This document shows, piece after piece, positions 54,772 to 64,000 of a DNA stretch of 64,000 bases; the stretch's first letter is position 1, and each line of letters opens with the position of its first letter. Made by a program: the position numbers and the translations under genes. The stretch is from NCBI RefSeq assembly GCF_014648275.1, contig NZ_BMQU01000008.1:1-64000 (forward strand), written 5' to 3'. Below the pieces are notes generated by a model. It was not told the DNA's origin, did no database searches, and was given only the letters and a program-made list of their open reading frames with translations. This stretch comes from Pseudomonas laurentiana. Its GTDB lineage: Bacteria > Pseudomonadota > Gammaproteobacteria > Pseudomonadales > Pseudomonadaceae.

Positions 54772-54800
54772 GAAAAAAAGCCCGGCTCAAGGCCGGGCTT
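54772..54800 (-). terminator. Rho-independent terminator of glyA
   Basis: Read on the minus strand, AAGCCCGGC and GCCGGGCTT form a perfect 9-bp stem around a 5-base loop, followed by a T run. It lies 19 bp after the glyA stop codon. Confidence 0.92.
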
Positions 54801-54819
54801 CTCATTCAGCGAACTGCAA

Positions 54820-56073
54820 TCAAGCGCCGTATACCGGCAGCTTGGCGCAGATGGCCTTGACCTTCTCACGAACGGCGTCGATTACCGCTTCGTTGTTCAG
54901 GTCAGCCAGGATGTCGCAGATCCAGCCTGCCAGTTCCTTGCACTCAGCCTCTTTGAAGCCGCGAGTGGTCACAGCCGGGGTGCCGAAGCGCAGGCCGGAA
55001 GTGACGAACGGGGAGCGTGGGTCGTTTGGCACCGAGTTCTTGTTGACGGTGATGAAGGCTTTGCCCAGTGCAGCGTCGGCATCTTTACCGGAGATTTCCT
55101 GCTTGATCAGCGAGAGCAGGAACAGGTGGTTCTGAGTACCACCGGAAACGACGTCAAAACCGCGCTCGATGAAGACGCTGGCCATGGCCTGGGCGTTTTT
55201 CACCACTTGTTGCTGGTACGCCTTGAACTCAGGCTGCAGTGCTTCCTTGAAGCAGATGGCCTTGGCGGCGATCACGTGCTCCAGTGGGCCGCCCTGGGCG
55301 CCAGGGAATACGGCAGAGTTCAGTTTCTTCTCGATTTCTTCGTTCTTGCGAGCCAGGATCAGGCCGCCACGTGGACCGCGCAGTGTCTTGTGGGTAGTGG
55401 TGGTGACCACGTCAGCGAACGGAACCGGGTTCGGGTAGACGCCAGCTGCAACCAGACCGGCTACGTGAGCCATGTCAACGAACAGGTAGGCACCGACCTT
55501 GTCGGCAATTTCGCGGAAGCGTGGGAAGTCCAGCACTTGCGAATAGGCCGAGAAGCCGGCAACGATCATCTTCGGCTTGTGCTCCAGCGCCAGACGCTCG
55601 ACTTCGTCGTAGTCGATCAGGCCGTTGGAGTCGATGCCGTACTGGATGGCGTTGTACAGCTTGCCCGAAGAGCTGACGCTGGCACCGTGGGTCAGGTGAC
55701 CGCCGTGTGCCAGGCTCATGCCCAGGATAGTGTCGCCAGCCTGCAGCAGGGCCAGGTAAACGGCACTGTTGGCTTGCGAACCCGCGTGTGGCTGGACGTT
55801 GGCGTAGTCAGCGCCGAACAGCTGCTTGGCGCGGTCGATGGCCAGTTGCTCGACCACGTCGACGTACTCGCAACCACCGTAGTAACGCTTGCCTGGGTAA
55901 CCTTCGGCGTACTTGTTGGTCAGAACCGAACCCTGGGCTTCCATCACGGCTGGGCTGGTGTAGTTTTCCGAGGCGATCAGCTCGATGTGCTCTTCCTGGC
56001 GCTGAGCTTCTTGCTCCATGGCGGCAAAGAGATCGGCGTCGTACTTGGCAATGGTCAAATCACGGCTGAACAT
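54820..56073 (-). CDS. glyA: Serine hydroxymethyltransferase
   Basis: This PLP enzyme converts serine and tetrahydrofolate to glycine and methylene-tetrahydrofolate, a main source of one-carbon units. The 417-residue protein has [36 protein letters not shown] near the N-terminus, and the PLP lysine in [16 protein letters not shown]. Length is normal. ATG 56073 ([16 protein letters not shown]) fits the family; GTG 56085 is also in frame. The 160 bp upstream separates it from the GGDEF/EAL gene on the same strand. Confidence 0.97.
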   Translation of the reverse strand: MFSRDLTIAKYDADLFAAMEQEAQRQEEHIELIASENYTSPAVMEAQGSVLTNKYAEGYPGKRYYGGCEYVDVVEQLAIDRAKQLFGADYANVQPHAGSQANSAVYLALLQAGDTILGMSLAHGGHLTHGASVSSSGKLYNAIQYGIDSNGLIDYDEVERLALEHKPKMIVAGFSAYSQVLDFPRFREIADKVGAYLFVDMAHVAGLVAAGVYPNPVPFADVVTTTTHKTLRGPRGGLILARKNEEIEKKLNSAVFPGAQGGPLEHVIAAKAICFKEALQPEFKAYQQQVVKNAQAMASVFIERGFDVVSGGTQNHLFLLSLIKQEISGKDADAALGKAFITVNKNSVPNDPRSPFVTSGLRFGTPAVTTRGFKEAECKELAGWICDILADLNNEAVIDAVREKVKAICAKLPVYGA

Positions 56074-56232
56074 GGCGGTCCTCAAGGATCGGGCTGGAAA
56101 AGGGAGGCATTCTACCTCATCGGCTTTTGTCTGGCATATGAAAGGGCATCATGTCGCAGACAAGTGGGCCTCATTTGCCGTTTTTGTATCGCGCAGCGCA
56201 GCCTCCCGGCGTGCAGGCGGCTCTCCTCAGGG

Positions 56233-59200
56233 TTACTGGAACATGAAGAGTGTCGTGTTGCTGAACTGGGCCTCGAACTGATTGGCCGGCATCGGCCGCC
56301 CGAACAGGTAGCCTTGAACCTCATCACAGCCGTGTTCACGGAGGAATTCCAGCTGTTCGTGGGTTTCCACGCCTTCGGCGATTACCGCCAGGTTCAGGCT
56401 GTGGGCCATGGCGATAATTGCCCGCGCGATCTGCCCGTCCTGCTCGCCTTCGGGCAAGCCGTCGACGAAGGTGCGGTCAATTTTCAGCACGTCGATCGGG
56501 AACTGCTTGAGGTAGTTCAGTGACGAGTAGCCGGTACCGAAGTCATCAACCGCAATGCTCAGGCCAAGATTTTTCAGGCTGGCGAGAATCTGCATGGCCT
56601 CGTTGACCTCGCGCATCAAGATGCTCTCGGTCAGCTCCAGTTCCAGGCATGCCGGTGGTACACCGATTTCGTTGAGAATCGTGGCGATGCGCGTGCCCAG
56701 TTGACCATCGGAGAACTGCCGCGCAGAGATGTTCACCGAGACCTTCGGCACCCGTACCTTGGCCTTGTGCCACTCTTTGAGCTGACGACTGGCTTCGCGC
56801 AGCACCCAGTCACCGACATCGACCACCAGCCCCAGTTCTTCAATCACCGGAATAAAGTCGCCCGGCGGTACCAGGCCGCGCCGTGGGTGGCGCCAGCGCA
56901 GGAGTGCTTCGGCGCCGGTCAGGCGTTTGCCGTCGCCGCTGAACTGCGGTTGGTAGTACAGAATGAATTCGTTCTGCTCCAGCGCATGGCGCAGGTCGCT
57001 TTCCAGTTCCAGGCGCTCAAGCGCACTGGCGTTCATGTCTGCCTGATAGAACTGGAAGTTGTTCTTGCCGCGTTCCTTGGCGTGGTACATCGCGGTATCG
57101 GCGTTTTTCATCAACTGGCTGAGTTCGCTGCCATCCTGAGGGCTCAGGGCAATACCGATACTGGCCGTGACGAAGAACTCGCGGTTTTCCAGTACGAAGG
57201 GGCGAACCAGACTGCTGAGGATCTGTTCGGCCACATTGATGGCACGGTTCAGGGCCATCTCGCGGGTTGCGCGTGGTTGCAGCAGCAGTGTGAACTCGTC
57301 GCCGCCCATGCGCGCAACGGTGTCGTCAGTGTCGACACAGTCGAGCAGGCGTTCGGCCATGTCCTTGAGCATACGGTCGCCGGCCGCGTGGCCAAGGGAG
57401 TCGTTGATCGGCTTGAAACGGTCCAGGTCGAGGAACATCAGCACCACCCAGGCCTTCTGACGATCCGCTTGCTGGAGCGCCGTATGCAGGCGGTCCTGGA
57501 ACAGGGTGCGGTTGGGCAGGTGAGTCAGGGCGTCGTAATAGGCCAGGCGGTGAATGCGTTGTTCGCTGGCCTTACGCTCGCTGATGTCGGTAAAGAAGCA
57601 CACATAGCTGGCCAGGTCGCCCTCATCGTCGAGCACGGCAGTAATACCGACCCAGGCCGGGTAGTGCTCGCCGGTACGGCGTTTAAGCCAGACCTCACCT
57701 TCCCAGGTGCCGCGAATGTGCAACTGCTTGACCACATAGCGCAGGTGCGCTTCCTGCTGCTCGTCGACGGTCAGCATGTTTGGCAATTGGTCGAGCACTT
57801 CGGCCGCACTGTAGCCACTGACGCGGCTGAAGGCTTCGTTGGACTGGACGATGTAGCCCGCCGGGTCAGTGATCAGGATTGCCGAGGTCGAGTGTTCAAA
57901 TACGGTCGCCGCCATGCGCAGGTCTTTTTCTGCGCGGCGCTGCTGGCTGATGTCACGTCCAACGCCGAGAATACCCTCGAAGCGATTGTGCTCATCCCAG
58001 ACCAGTACCAGGCGCAGCTCGATCGGGATCTTGCGACCATCAGCCCGCAGGCAGTCGAACAGGAACAACTGGGTTGGCAGTTGAGTGCGCAGTTGCTCCA
58101 GTTGTTCGGGATAGGGCAGGGCACGGTTGAGCCGCTCGACCAGGCTGTAGATGCCGGTCAATTGTGCCGGGTTGGCGATGGTCGACTGCCAGCCGTTCCT
58201 GAAAATCCAGTCGACCTCGTAACCCAGTACGGCCTGCACCGAGGGGCTGACGTAGTTCGGTTGCAGCTTGCTGTCCGTTGAGAAGATGACGTCGCTGATG
58301 CTTTCGGCGAGCATGCGATAACGCTGTTCGCTGTCACGCAACGATTCGCTCGCCTCGATCTGCTTGGTGACGTCCTTGGCCACACCAATGATTCGGGTAA
58401 CGCTGTTGTCGTTATTGCGGCTCAAGACTTCTTCGCGAATATCGTAACGACGCCAGCCCTGGTCGCGATGACGGAAACGCAACTGGCAGTGCAGTTGCTC
58501 AAGGTAGCCACTTTCGCGTTGTTGTTGGCGCAGGGTGTTGTAGAGCGCGGCGTCCTCGGGGTGCAGAAGGATTTCCCAGAAACGCTCACCCATTGTCTCC
58601 AGCTCGGCGCGGGAGTACCCGAGGGTTTGGCCCAGATGCCGATTGCTGAAGATCATCCGTTGGCTTTGCACGTCTTGTACGTAGAGCTGATCCGGTACGG
58701 TGCGGACCACATCCGACCAGAAACTTTCACGCTCCAGCAGTGACAGTTCGACCTGCTTGCGGCTGGTAATATCGCTGATACTGAGTGTTACCGCACGATA
58801 GTCAGGGCGCTTGTCAGGGAAGCGCACCATCAGCCAAAGGTGCAACTCCTGGCCATCGGCAGCACTCAGGCGAACCTCCAGCTCCAACTGGCTTTCATGG
58901 TTCAGGACGGCTTCAACCAGTTGCAGGCCAATGCCCTCGTTGTTCTTATGCCCGGCTATCAAGCGCTGCCAAGCCCCCGTGCGGCATTCAACGCCCAACA
59001 GTTGCAGGGCGACCTGATTGACCTCCGTGACTTTCAGCTCCTGCAGCAGCGCGTTGTGTAATGACTGATCAAGCCGCAGCCGGTACAAAAGCTGATCGGG
59101 GCTACGAAGGCGCAGGCGTTCGAGGGCATTGATCAGGCCGGACAAGTCCAGCACACAGAGGGCAACACCGGTTCCTTCAAAGATATCCTGGTAGCGCCGA

Positions 59201-60147
59201 CGACCTTCCTGCAGTGCGCGTTGCCGTTTGCGCATGCTGATCAATGCCAGCAGCGGCAACAGGGCGCAAACCAGACCTAGTACGCATTTGCTGATCAGTG
59301 CCGGTAACAGTTGCTGGCGACTCAGTTCGGCGTCGTAGAGGCCGCGCAGTTGCCAGTCGCTGTTGTCGAGGAATGTCAGCAGCACGCTCTGCAGCGGTTC
59401 GGCGTTGGCTGGGCGAGGTTTTTCAGGCGGACGGTGACGATTGATGATCATGTCCGTTCGGCTGTTTTCCAGCAGCCACAAAGGGCGGGCTGGGTTGTCC
59501 AGGTGCTCGGCCAGTACGTTGTAGTAGGCCGGAGCCAGGCGCAGCAGCCAGTAGCCACTGGCCGGCCTGTCCGATTGGCGCAGCAGCAGATAGATGCTGC
59601 TGTTGTCGCTATTGTTGCTGAAGTAGTACGGGCGGCCATTGCTCACCCGCACCAATTCTTCAATCGCATGCCGATCAGGTGTTTCGCTCAAGCTGTCGCG
59701 CAGCGGGCGTACCTGGCTGTCGAACCAGGCGATGCTGCGCAGCGCGGGCAGTACGCGCTGCAGATCGGTCACGACCTTCGGCAGGGTGCTATCGCTGGGT
59801 GGCAGCAGGTAAGGTTGAACCTGATTGAGTGCTGTCTGGGCCTTGAGGGCCATGTTCAGGCTCAGGTGATCGGCCAGCTCGTTGCTGGAATCCAGGCTGT
59901 GTTGGCGTTCGTCGGCAAGGGTATGGTGGTACTGATCGATCAGCAGCCAGAACAGCAGGCCGAGCAGCAGCAAGACCAGGATGGCCAACGCCCCTTTCAA
60001 CGTGCCGCGTAATGAGGAGCCCAGGACAGGCGGGGCAGTACGCAGGGAAGACGGCTGAGTAAGATTGGTCAAACGTTGATCCTGCGGTATGGCTGGCTGT
60101 GGCAGGTTTGAGCTGCTTATTCGGTGCGCACCCTCACGCTCGGCCAT
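56233..60147 (-). CDS. PAS-GGDEF-EAL cyclic-di-GMP enzyme, membrane-anchored
   Basis: The 1304-residue protein has TM1 at about 52-70 (ALAILVLLLLGLLFWLLID), a periplasmic domain, TM2 (about 280-305), four PAS domains, a GGDEF domain (RMGGDEFTLLL, with no RxxD inhibition site at the usual spacing), and an EAL domain with EALLRW, ELTESILM, VDDFGTGYSSL, VLKIDRTF and AEGVET all intact. Both activities could be present; in such tandem proteins the phosphodiesterase often dominates (family knowledge). It is oriented like glyA, with 160 bp between them. PAS domains suggest sensing of redox, oxygen or small ligands. Confidence 0.92.
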   Translation of the reverse strand: MAEREGAHRISSSNLPQPAIPQDQRLTNLTQPSSLRTAPPVLGSSLRGTLKGALAILVLLLLGLLFWLLIDQYHHTLADERQHSLDSSNELADHLSLNMALKAQTALNQVQPYLLPPSDSTLPKVVTDLQRVLPALRSIAWFDSQVRPLRDSLSETPDRHAIEELVRVSNGRPYYFSNNSDNSSIYLLLRQSDRPASGYWLLRLAPAYYNVLAEHLDNPARPLWLLENSRTDMIINRHRPPEKPRPANAEPLQSVLLTFLDNSDWQLRGLYDAELSRQQLLPALISKCVLGLVCALLPLLALISMRKRQRALQEGRRRYQDIFEGTGVALCVLDLSGLINALERLRLRSPDQLLYRLRLDQSLHNALLQELKVTEVNQVALQLLGVECRTGAWQRLIAGHKNNEGIGLQLVEAVLNHESQLELEVRLSAADGQELHLWLMVRFPDKRPDYRAVTLSISDITSRKQVELSLLERESFWSDVVRTVPDQLYVQDVQSQRMIFSNRHLGQTLGYSRAELETMGERFWEILLHPEDAALYNTLRQQQRESGYLEQLHCQLRFRHRDQGWRRYDIREEVLSRNNDNSVTRIIGVAKDVTKQIEASESLRDSEQRYRMLAESISDVIFSTDSKLQPNYVSPSVQAVLGYEVDWIFRNGWQSTIANPAQLTGIYSLVERLNRALPYPEQLEQLRTQLPTQLFLFDCLRADGRKIPIELRLVLVWDEHNRFEGILGVGRDISQQRRAEKDLRMAATVFEHSTSAILITDPAGYIVQSNEAFSRVSGYSAAEVLDQLPNMLTVDEQQEAHLRYVVKQLHIRGTWEGEVWLKRRTGEHYPAWVGITAVLDDEGDLASYVCFFTDISERKASEQRIHRLAYYDALTHLPNRTLFQDRLHTALQQADRQKAWVVLMFLDLDRFKPINDSLGHAAGDRMLKDMAERLLDCVDTDDTVARMGGDEFTLLLQPRATREMALNRAINVAEQILSSLVRPFVLENREFFVTASIGIALSPQDGSELSQLMKNADTAMYHAKERGKNNFQFYQADMNASALERLELESDLRHALEQNEFILYYQPQFSGDGKRLTGAEALLRWRHPRRGLVPPGDFIPVIEELGLVVDVGDWVLREASRQLKEWHKAKVRVPKVSVNISARQFSDGQLGTRIATILNEIGVPPACLELELTESILMREVNEAMQILASLKNLGLSIAVDDFGTGYSSLNYLKQFPIDVLKIDRTFVDGLPEGEQDGQIARAIIAMAHSLNLAVIAEGVETHEQLEFLREHGCDEVQGYLFGRPMPANQFEAQFSNTTLFMFQ

Positions 60148-60198
60148 GCAGGCCGATGCGTACTATAAGCTGGACGCCCAAAGGGCGGCTAGCATGCC

Positions 60199-60315
60199 TT
60201 GAGTTGTGGCGAAGTGCCAGTCCTGTTCGTCGGCACCGACAACTGGGGTTATCGGCTGACCCAGGCCCGCCCGGTCCTGGGCGCGGATCGGCTGGCCATC
60301 GGTTCGCCAAGTTAA
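60199..60315 (+). pseudogene. Possible small ORF or gene remnant upstream of ettA
   Basis: A 38-codon open frame (TTG start, stop TAA 60313-60315) reads VPVLFVGTDNWGYRLTQARP and then VLGADRLAIGSPS. Third positions are strongly G/C (VLFVGTDNW encoded by G/C-ending codons), unlike random intergenic DNA. There is no ribosome-binding site or ATG. It may be a degraded tail of a longer gene or a tiny gene. It fills the middle of the 238-bp gap between the divergent GGDEF/EAL gene and ettA. Confidence 0.35.
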
Positions 60316-60385
60316 TAGTCGCTTTTACTTTTTTACGTCATACAATTGGCCCCTTGAATTGACTTGCTTACAGGAGCTCAACGTT

Positions 60386-62050
60386 TTGGCTCAATACGTC
60401 TACACTATGCATCGGCTGAGCAAGGTTGTTCCGCCGAAGCGGGAAATCTTGAAGAATATCTCCCTGTCGTTTTTCCCGGGCGCCAAGATCGGCGTACTCG
60501 GCCTCAACGGCTCGGGTAAATCCACGCTGCTGAAGATCATGGCCGGTGTCGACACCGAGTTCGATGGCGAAGCACGGCCAATGCCGGAGCTGAACGTCGG
60601 TTACCTGCCGCAGGAGCCGCAGCTCGATCCAACCAAGACCGTGCGTGAAGTGGTCGAGGAGGCGGTCAGCGTGATCAAGGACGCCCAGGCCCGCCTGGAC
60701 GAGGTCTATGCGGCCTATGCCGATCCAGACGCCGATTTCGACAAGCTGGCCGCTGAACAGGCCAAGCTCGAGGCGATTCTGCAGGCCAGCGATGGTCACA
60801 ACCTGGAGCGTCAGCTGGAAGTGGCGGCCGATGCCCTGCGCCTGCCTGCCTGGGACGCCAAGGTCGAACACCTGTCGGGTGGCGAGAAGCGTCGTGTAGC
60901 ACTCTGCCGTCTGCTGCTGTCGGCACCGGACATGCTCTTGCTCGACGAACCTACCAACCACCTGGATGCCGATTCTGTCGCCTGGCTGGAGCACTTCCTG
61001 CACGACTTCCCGGGCACTGTGGTCGCGATTACCCACGACCGTTACTTCCTCGACAACGTAGCCGGCTGGATCCTCGAGCTCGACCGTGGCGCCGGTATTC
61101 CGTACGAAGGCAACTATTCGGGCTGGCTGGAAGCCAAATCGGATCGTCTGGCTCAGGAATCCAAGCAGCAGTCGGCCCATGAAAAGGCCATGAAGGAAGA
61201 ACTGGAGTGGGTGCGCAAAGGCGCCAAGGCACGTCAGTCGAAATCCAAGGCCCGTCTGCAGCGCTTCGAAGAAATGCAATCGCAGGAATTCCAGAAGCGC
61301 AGCGAAACCAACGAGATCTACATCCCGGCAGGCCCGCGCCTGGGTGACAAGGTCATCGAGTTCAAGAACGTCAGCAAGGGTTATGGCGACCGTGTACTGA
61401 TCGACAACCTGTCGTTCAGCATGCCTAAAGGTGCAATCGTCGGTGTGATCGGTGGTAACGGTGCCGGTAAATCGACCCTGTTCCGTATGCTGATGGGCAA
61501 GGAAACGCCGGACTCTGGTTCTATCGAGATCGGTGAGACCGTGCAACTGGCCTGTGTCGACCAGAGCCGCGAAGACCTGGACGGCAACAAGACCGTGTTC
61601 CAGCAGATCTCCGATGGCTCCGATCAGATCCGTATCGGTAACTACGAAATTCCTTCGCGTACCTACGTGGGGCGTTTCAACTTCAAAGGGGGCGACCAGC
61701 AGAAGTTCGTCAAGGACCTCTCCGGTGGTGAACGTGGCCGCCTGCACCTGGCCCTGACCCTGAAGGAAGGCGCCAACGTCCTGCTGCTCGACGAACCGTC
61801 CAACGACCTGGACGTGGAAACCCTGCGTTCGCTGGAGGAAGCCCTGCTGGACTTCCCGGGCGCCGCCATCGTGATCTCTCACGATCGCTGGTTCCTTGAC
61901 CGCGTGGCCACTCATATCCTGGCCTACGAGGACGACTCTCAGGCGGTGTTCTTCGAGGGTAACTACACCGAGTATGAAGCCGACCGCAAGAAGCGGCTCG
62001 GTGAAGCCGCTGCCCAGCCGCACCGGGTACGGCACAAAAAACTGGCATAA
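60386..62050 (+). CDS. ettA: Energy-dependent translational throttle protein EttA (ABC-F)
   Basis: EttA binds the ribosomal E site and gates the first elongation steps according to the ATP/ADP ratio. The 554-residue protein has two ABC domains: Walker A GLNGSGKST and GGNGAGKST, signature LSGGEKRRVALCRLLL and LSGGERGRLHLALTL, Walker B LLLDEPTNHLDAD and LLLDEPSNDLDVE, plus the toe region between. The start is TTG 60386 (AQYVYTMHRLSKVVPPKR follows, the family N-terminus), with AGGAG 9 bases upstream; the ATG at 60359 would add residues absent from relatives. Confidence 0.95.
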   Translation: MAQYVYTMHRLSKVVPPKREILKNISLSFFPGAKIGVLGLNGSGKSTLLKIMAGVDTEFDGEARPMPELNVGYLPQEPQLDPTKTVREVVEEAVSVIKDAQARLDEVYAAYADPDADFDKLAAEQAKLEAILQASDGHNLERQLEVAADALRLPAWDAKVEHLSGGEKRRVALCRLLLSAPDMLLLDEPTNHLDADSVAWLEHFLHDFPGTVVAITHDRYFLDNVAGWILELDRGAGIPYEGNYSGWLEAKSDRLAQESKQQSAHEKAMKEELEWVRKGAKARQSKSKARLQRFEEMQSQEFQKRSETNEIYIPAGPRLGDKVIEFKNVSKGYGDRVLIDNLSFSMPKGAIVGVIGGNGAGKSTLFRMLMGKETPDSGSIEIGETVQLACVDQSREDLDGNKTVFQQISDGSDQIRIGNYEIPSRTYVGRFNFKGGDQQKFVKDLSGGERGRLHLALTLKEGANVLLLDEPSNDLDVETLRSLEEALLDFPGAAIVISHDRWFLDRVATHILAYEDDSQAVFFEGNYTEYEADRKKRLGEAAAQPHRVRHKKLA

Positions 62051-62071
62051 CCGCTCGCGGTTTTGCACTGA

Positions 62072-62099
62072 AACGGGGCCTTCGGGTCCCGTTTTTTTT
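62072..62099 (+). terminator. Rho-independent terminator of ettA
   Basis: AACGGGGCC and GGTCCCGTT form a 9-bp stem (one G-T pair) around a stable TTCG tetraloop, followed by seven further T residues. Confidence 0.95.
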
Positions 62100-62195
62100 G
62101 CCTGAAATGTATCGCTCCCATCGCCGACAAGGCAGGCTGCCTGAGGGCTCGCACTCACTGGGCTGGGGTGAGTGATGTTTCCGGTGACGGGTTTG

Positions 62196-62209
62196 AATGT
62201 GTATACATT
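62196..62209. promoter_or_regulatory. AT-rich palindrome in the gdhA upstream region
   Basis: AATGT-GTAT-ACATT lies 119 bp before the gdhA ATG, in an A/T-rich block (62190-62250) that contrasts with the surrounding DNA. It may be an operator or an upstream promoter element. TTGACT at 62268 could be a -35 box, but the -10 region after it is poor. The rest of the 277-bp gap holds the ettA terminator and no gene. Confidence 0.35.
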
Positions 62210-62279
62210 TACATAAATGCACCATTTAATTTCATAAAAACGACATTTTGCACTGTCGCAGTGCGCGTTGACTTGATAA

Positions 62280-64000
<1,721 letters not shown>

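Noticed and set aside
54691-56523. 610-residue open frame on the plus strand opposite glyA
   Set aside because: Antisense shadow of the highly conserved glyA gene; no ribosome-binding site and no recognisable protein.
60368-62158. 596-residue minus-strand open frame opposite ettA
   Set aside because: Antisense shadow of ettA, whose two ABC cassettes are unmistakable.

Overview
The window is chromosomal DNA from a fluorescent Pseudomonas, most likely of the P. putida group. It opens in the last bases of a 5S rRNA gene with a Pseudomonas-type 3' end. Many neighbourhoods are typical of that group: recC-recB-recD, yfiR-yfiN-yfiB, mmsA-mmsB, ggt-mcpS-pcaH-pcaG, cioA-cioB, rlmG-ppoR-fpr-mscL-radA, and glyA-GGDEF/EAL-ettA-gdhA-gre. 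GC-rich codons prevail throughout. I see no insertion sequence, prophage, CRISPR array or tRNA gene.

Layout. 1-9394: end of an rRNA operon, then the RecBCD recombination/repair nuclease genes. 9508-11854: the YfiBNR cyclic-di-GMP signalling operon. 11863-17615: methylmalonate-semialdehyde dehydrogenase and 3-hydroxyisobutyrate dehydrogenase (valine degradation) with a divergent LysR regulator, a small cupin, and a quinone reductase paired with a second LysR regulator. 17733-23158: periplasmic gamma-glutamyltransferase, the McpS-type chemoreceptor for TCA-cycle acids (with a sigma28 promoter), and protocatechuate 3,4-dioxygenase (with a PcaQ-like box).

23227-35783 is the most distinctive part, a catabolic island for hydroaromatic acids beside pcaHG. 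An IclR regulator, an FAD dehydrogenase, a Gfo/Idh oxidoreductase, a TIM-barrel isomerase-like protein and an EamA exporter form one module, tied together by two copies of a 15-bp operator. An MFS transporter, two-domain 3-dehydroshikimate dehydratase (QuiC), a TetR regulator, a type II dehydroquinase, an NAD-type quinate/shikimate dehydrogenase and a phosphodiesterase-like enzyme form a second module. Its two divergent promoter regions share two motifs. Together with pcaHG these genes could convert quinate and shikimate through 3-dehydroquinate and 3-dehydroshikimate to protocatechuate and then open the ring. The role of the IclR module is unknown and is the best candidate here for an undescribed pathway.

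35811-54666: housekeeping and physiology. Genes here include tRNA and rRNA methyltransferases, purine permeases, the cyanide-insensitive quinol oxidase with an Anr box, a LuxR solo, ferredoxin-NADP reductase, MscL, RadA, a PilZ protein, the pyruvate transporter CstA with its small partner, a CobW-type GTPase, and two adjacent paralogous genes of unknown function. 54820-64000: serine hydroxymethyltransferase, a large PAS-GGDEF-EAL protein, the translation factor EttA, glutamate dehydrogenase, and a GreA/GreB-family gene cut by the window edge.

Starts were chosen by ribosome-binding sites and by recalled family N-termini. All operator assignments are inferences from sequence symmetry and context.
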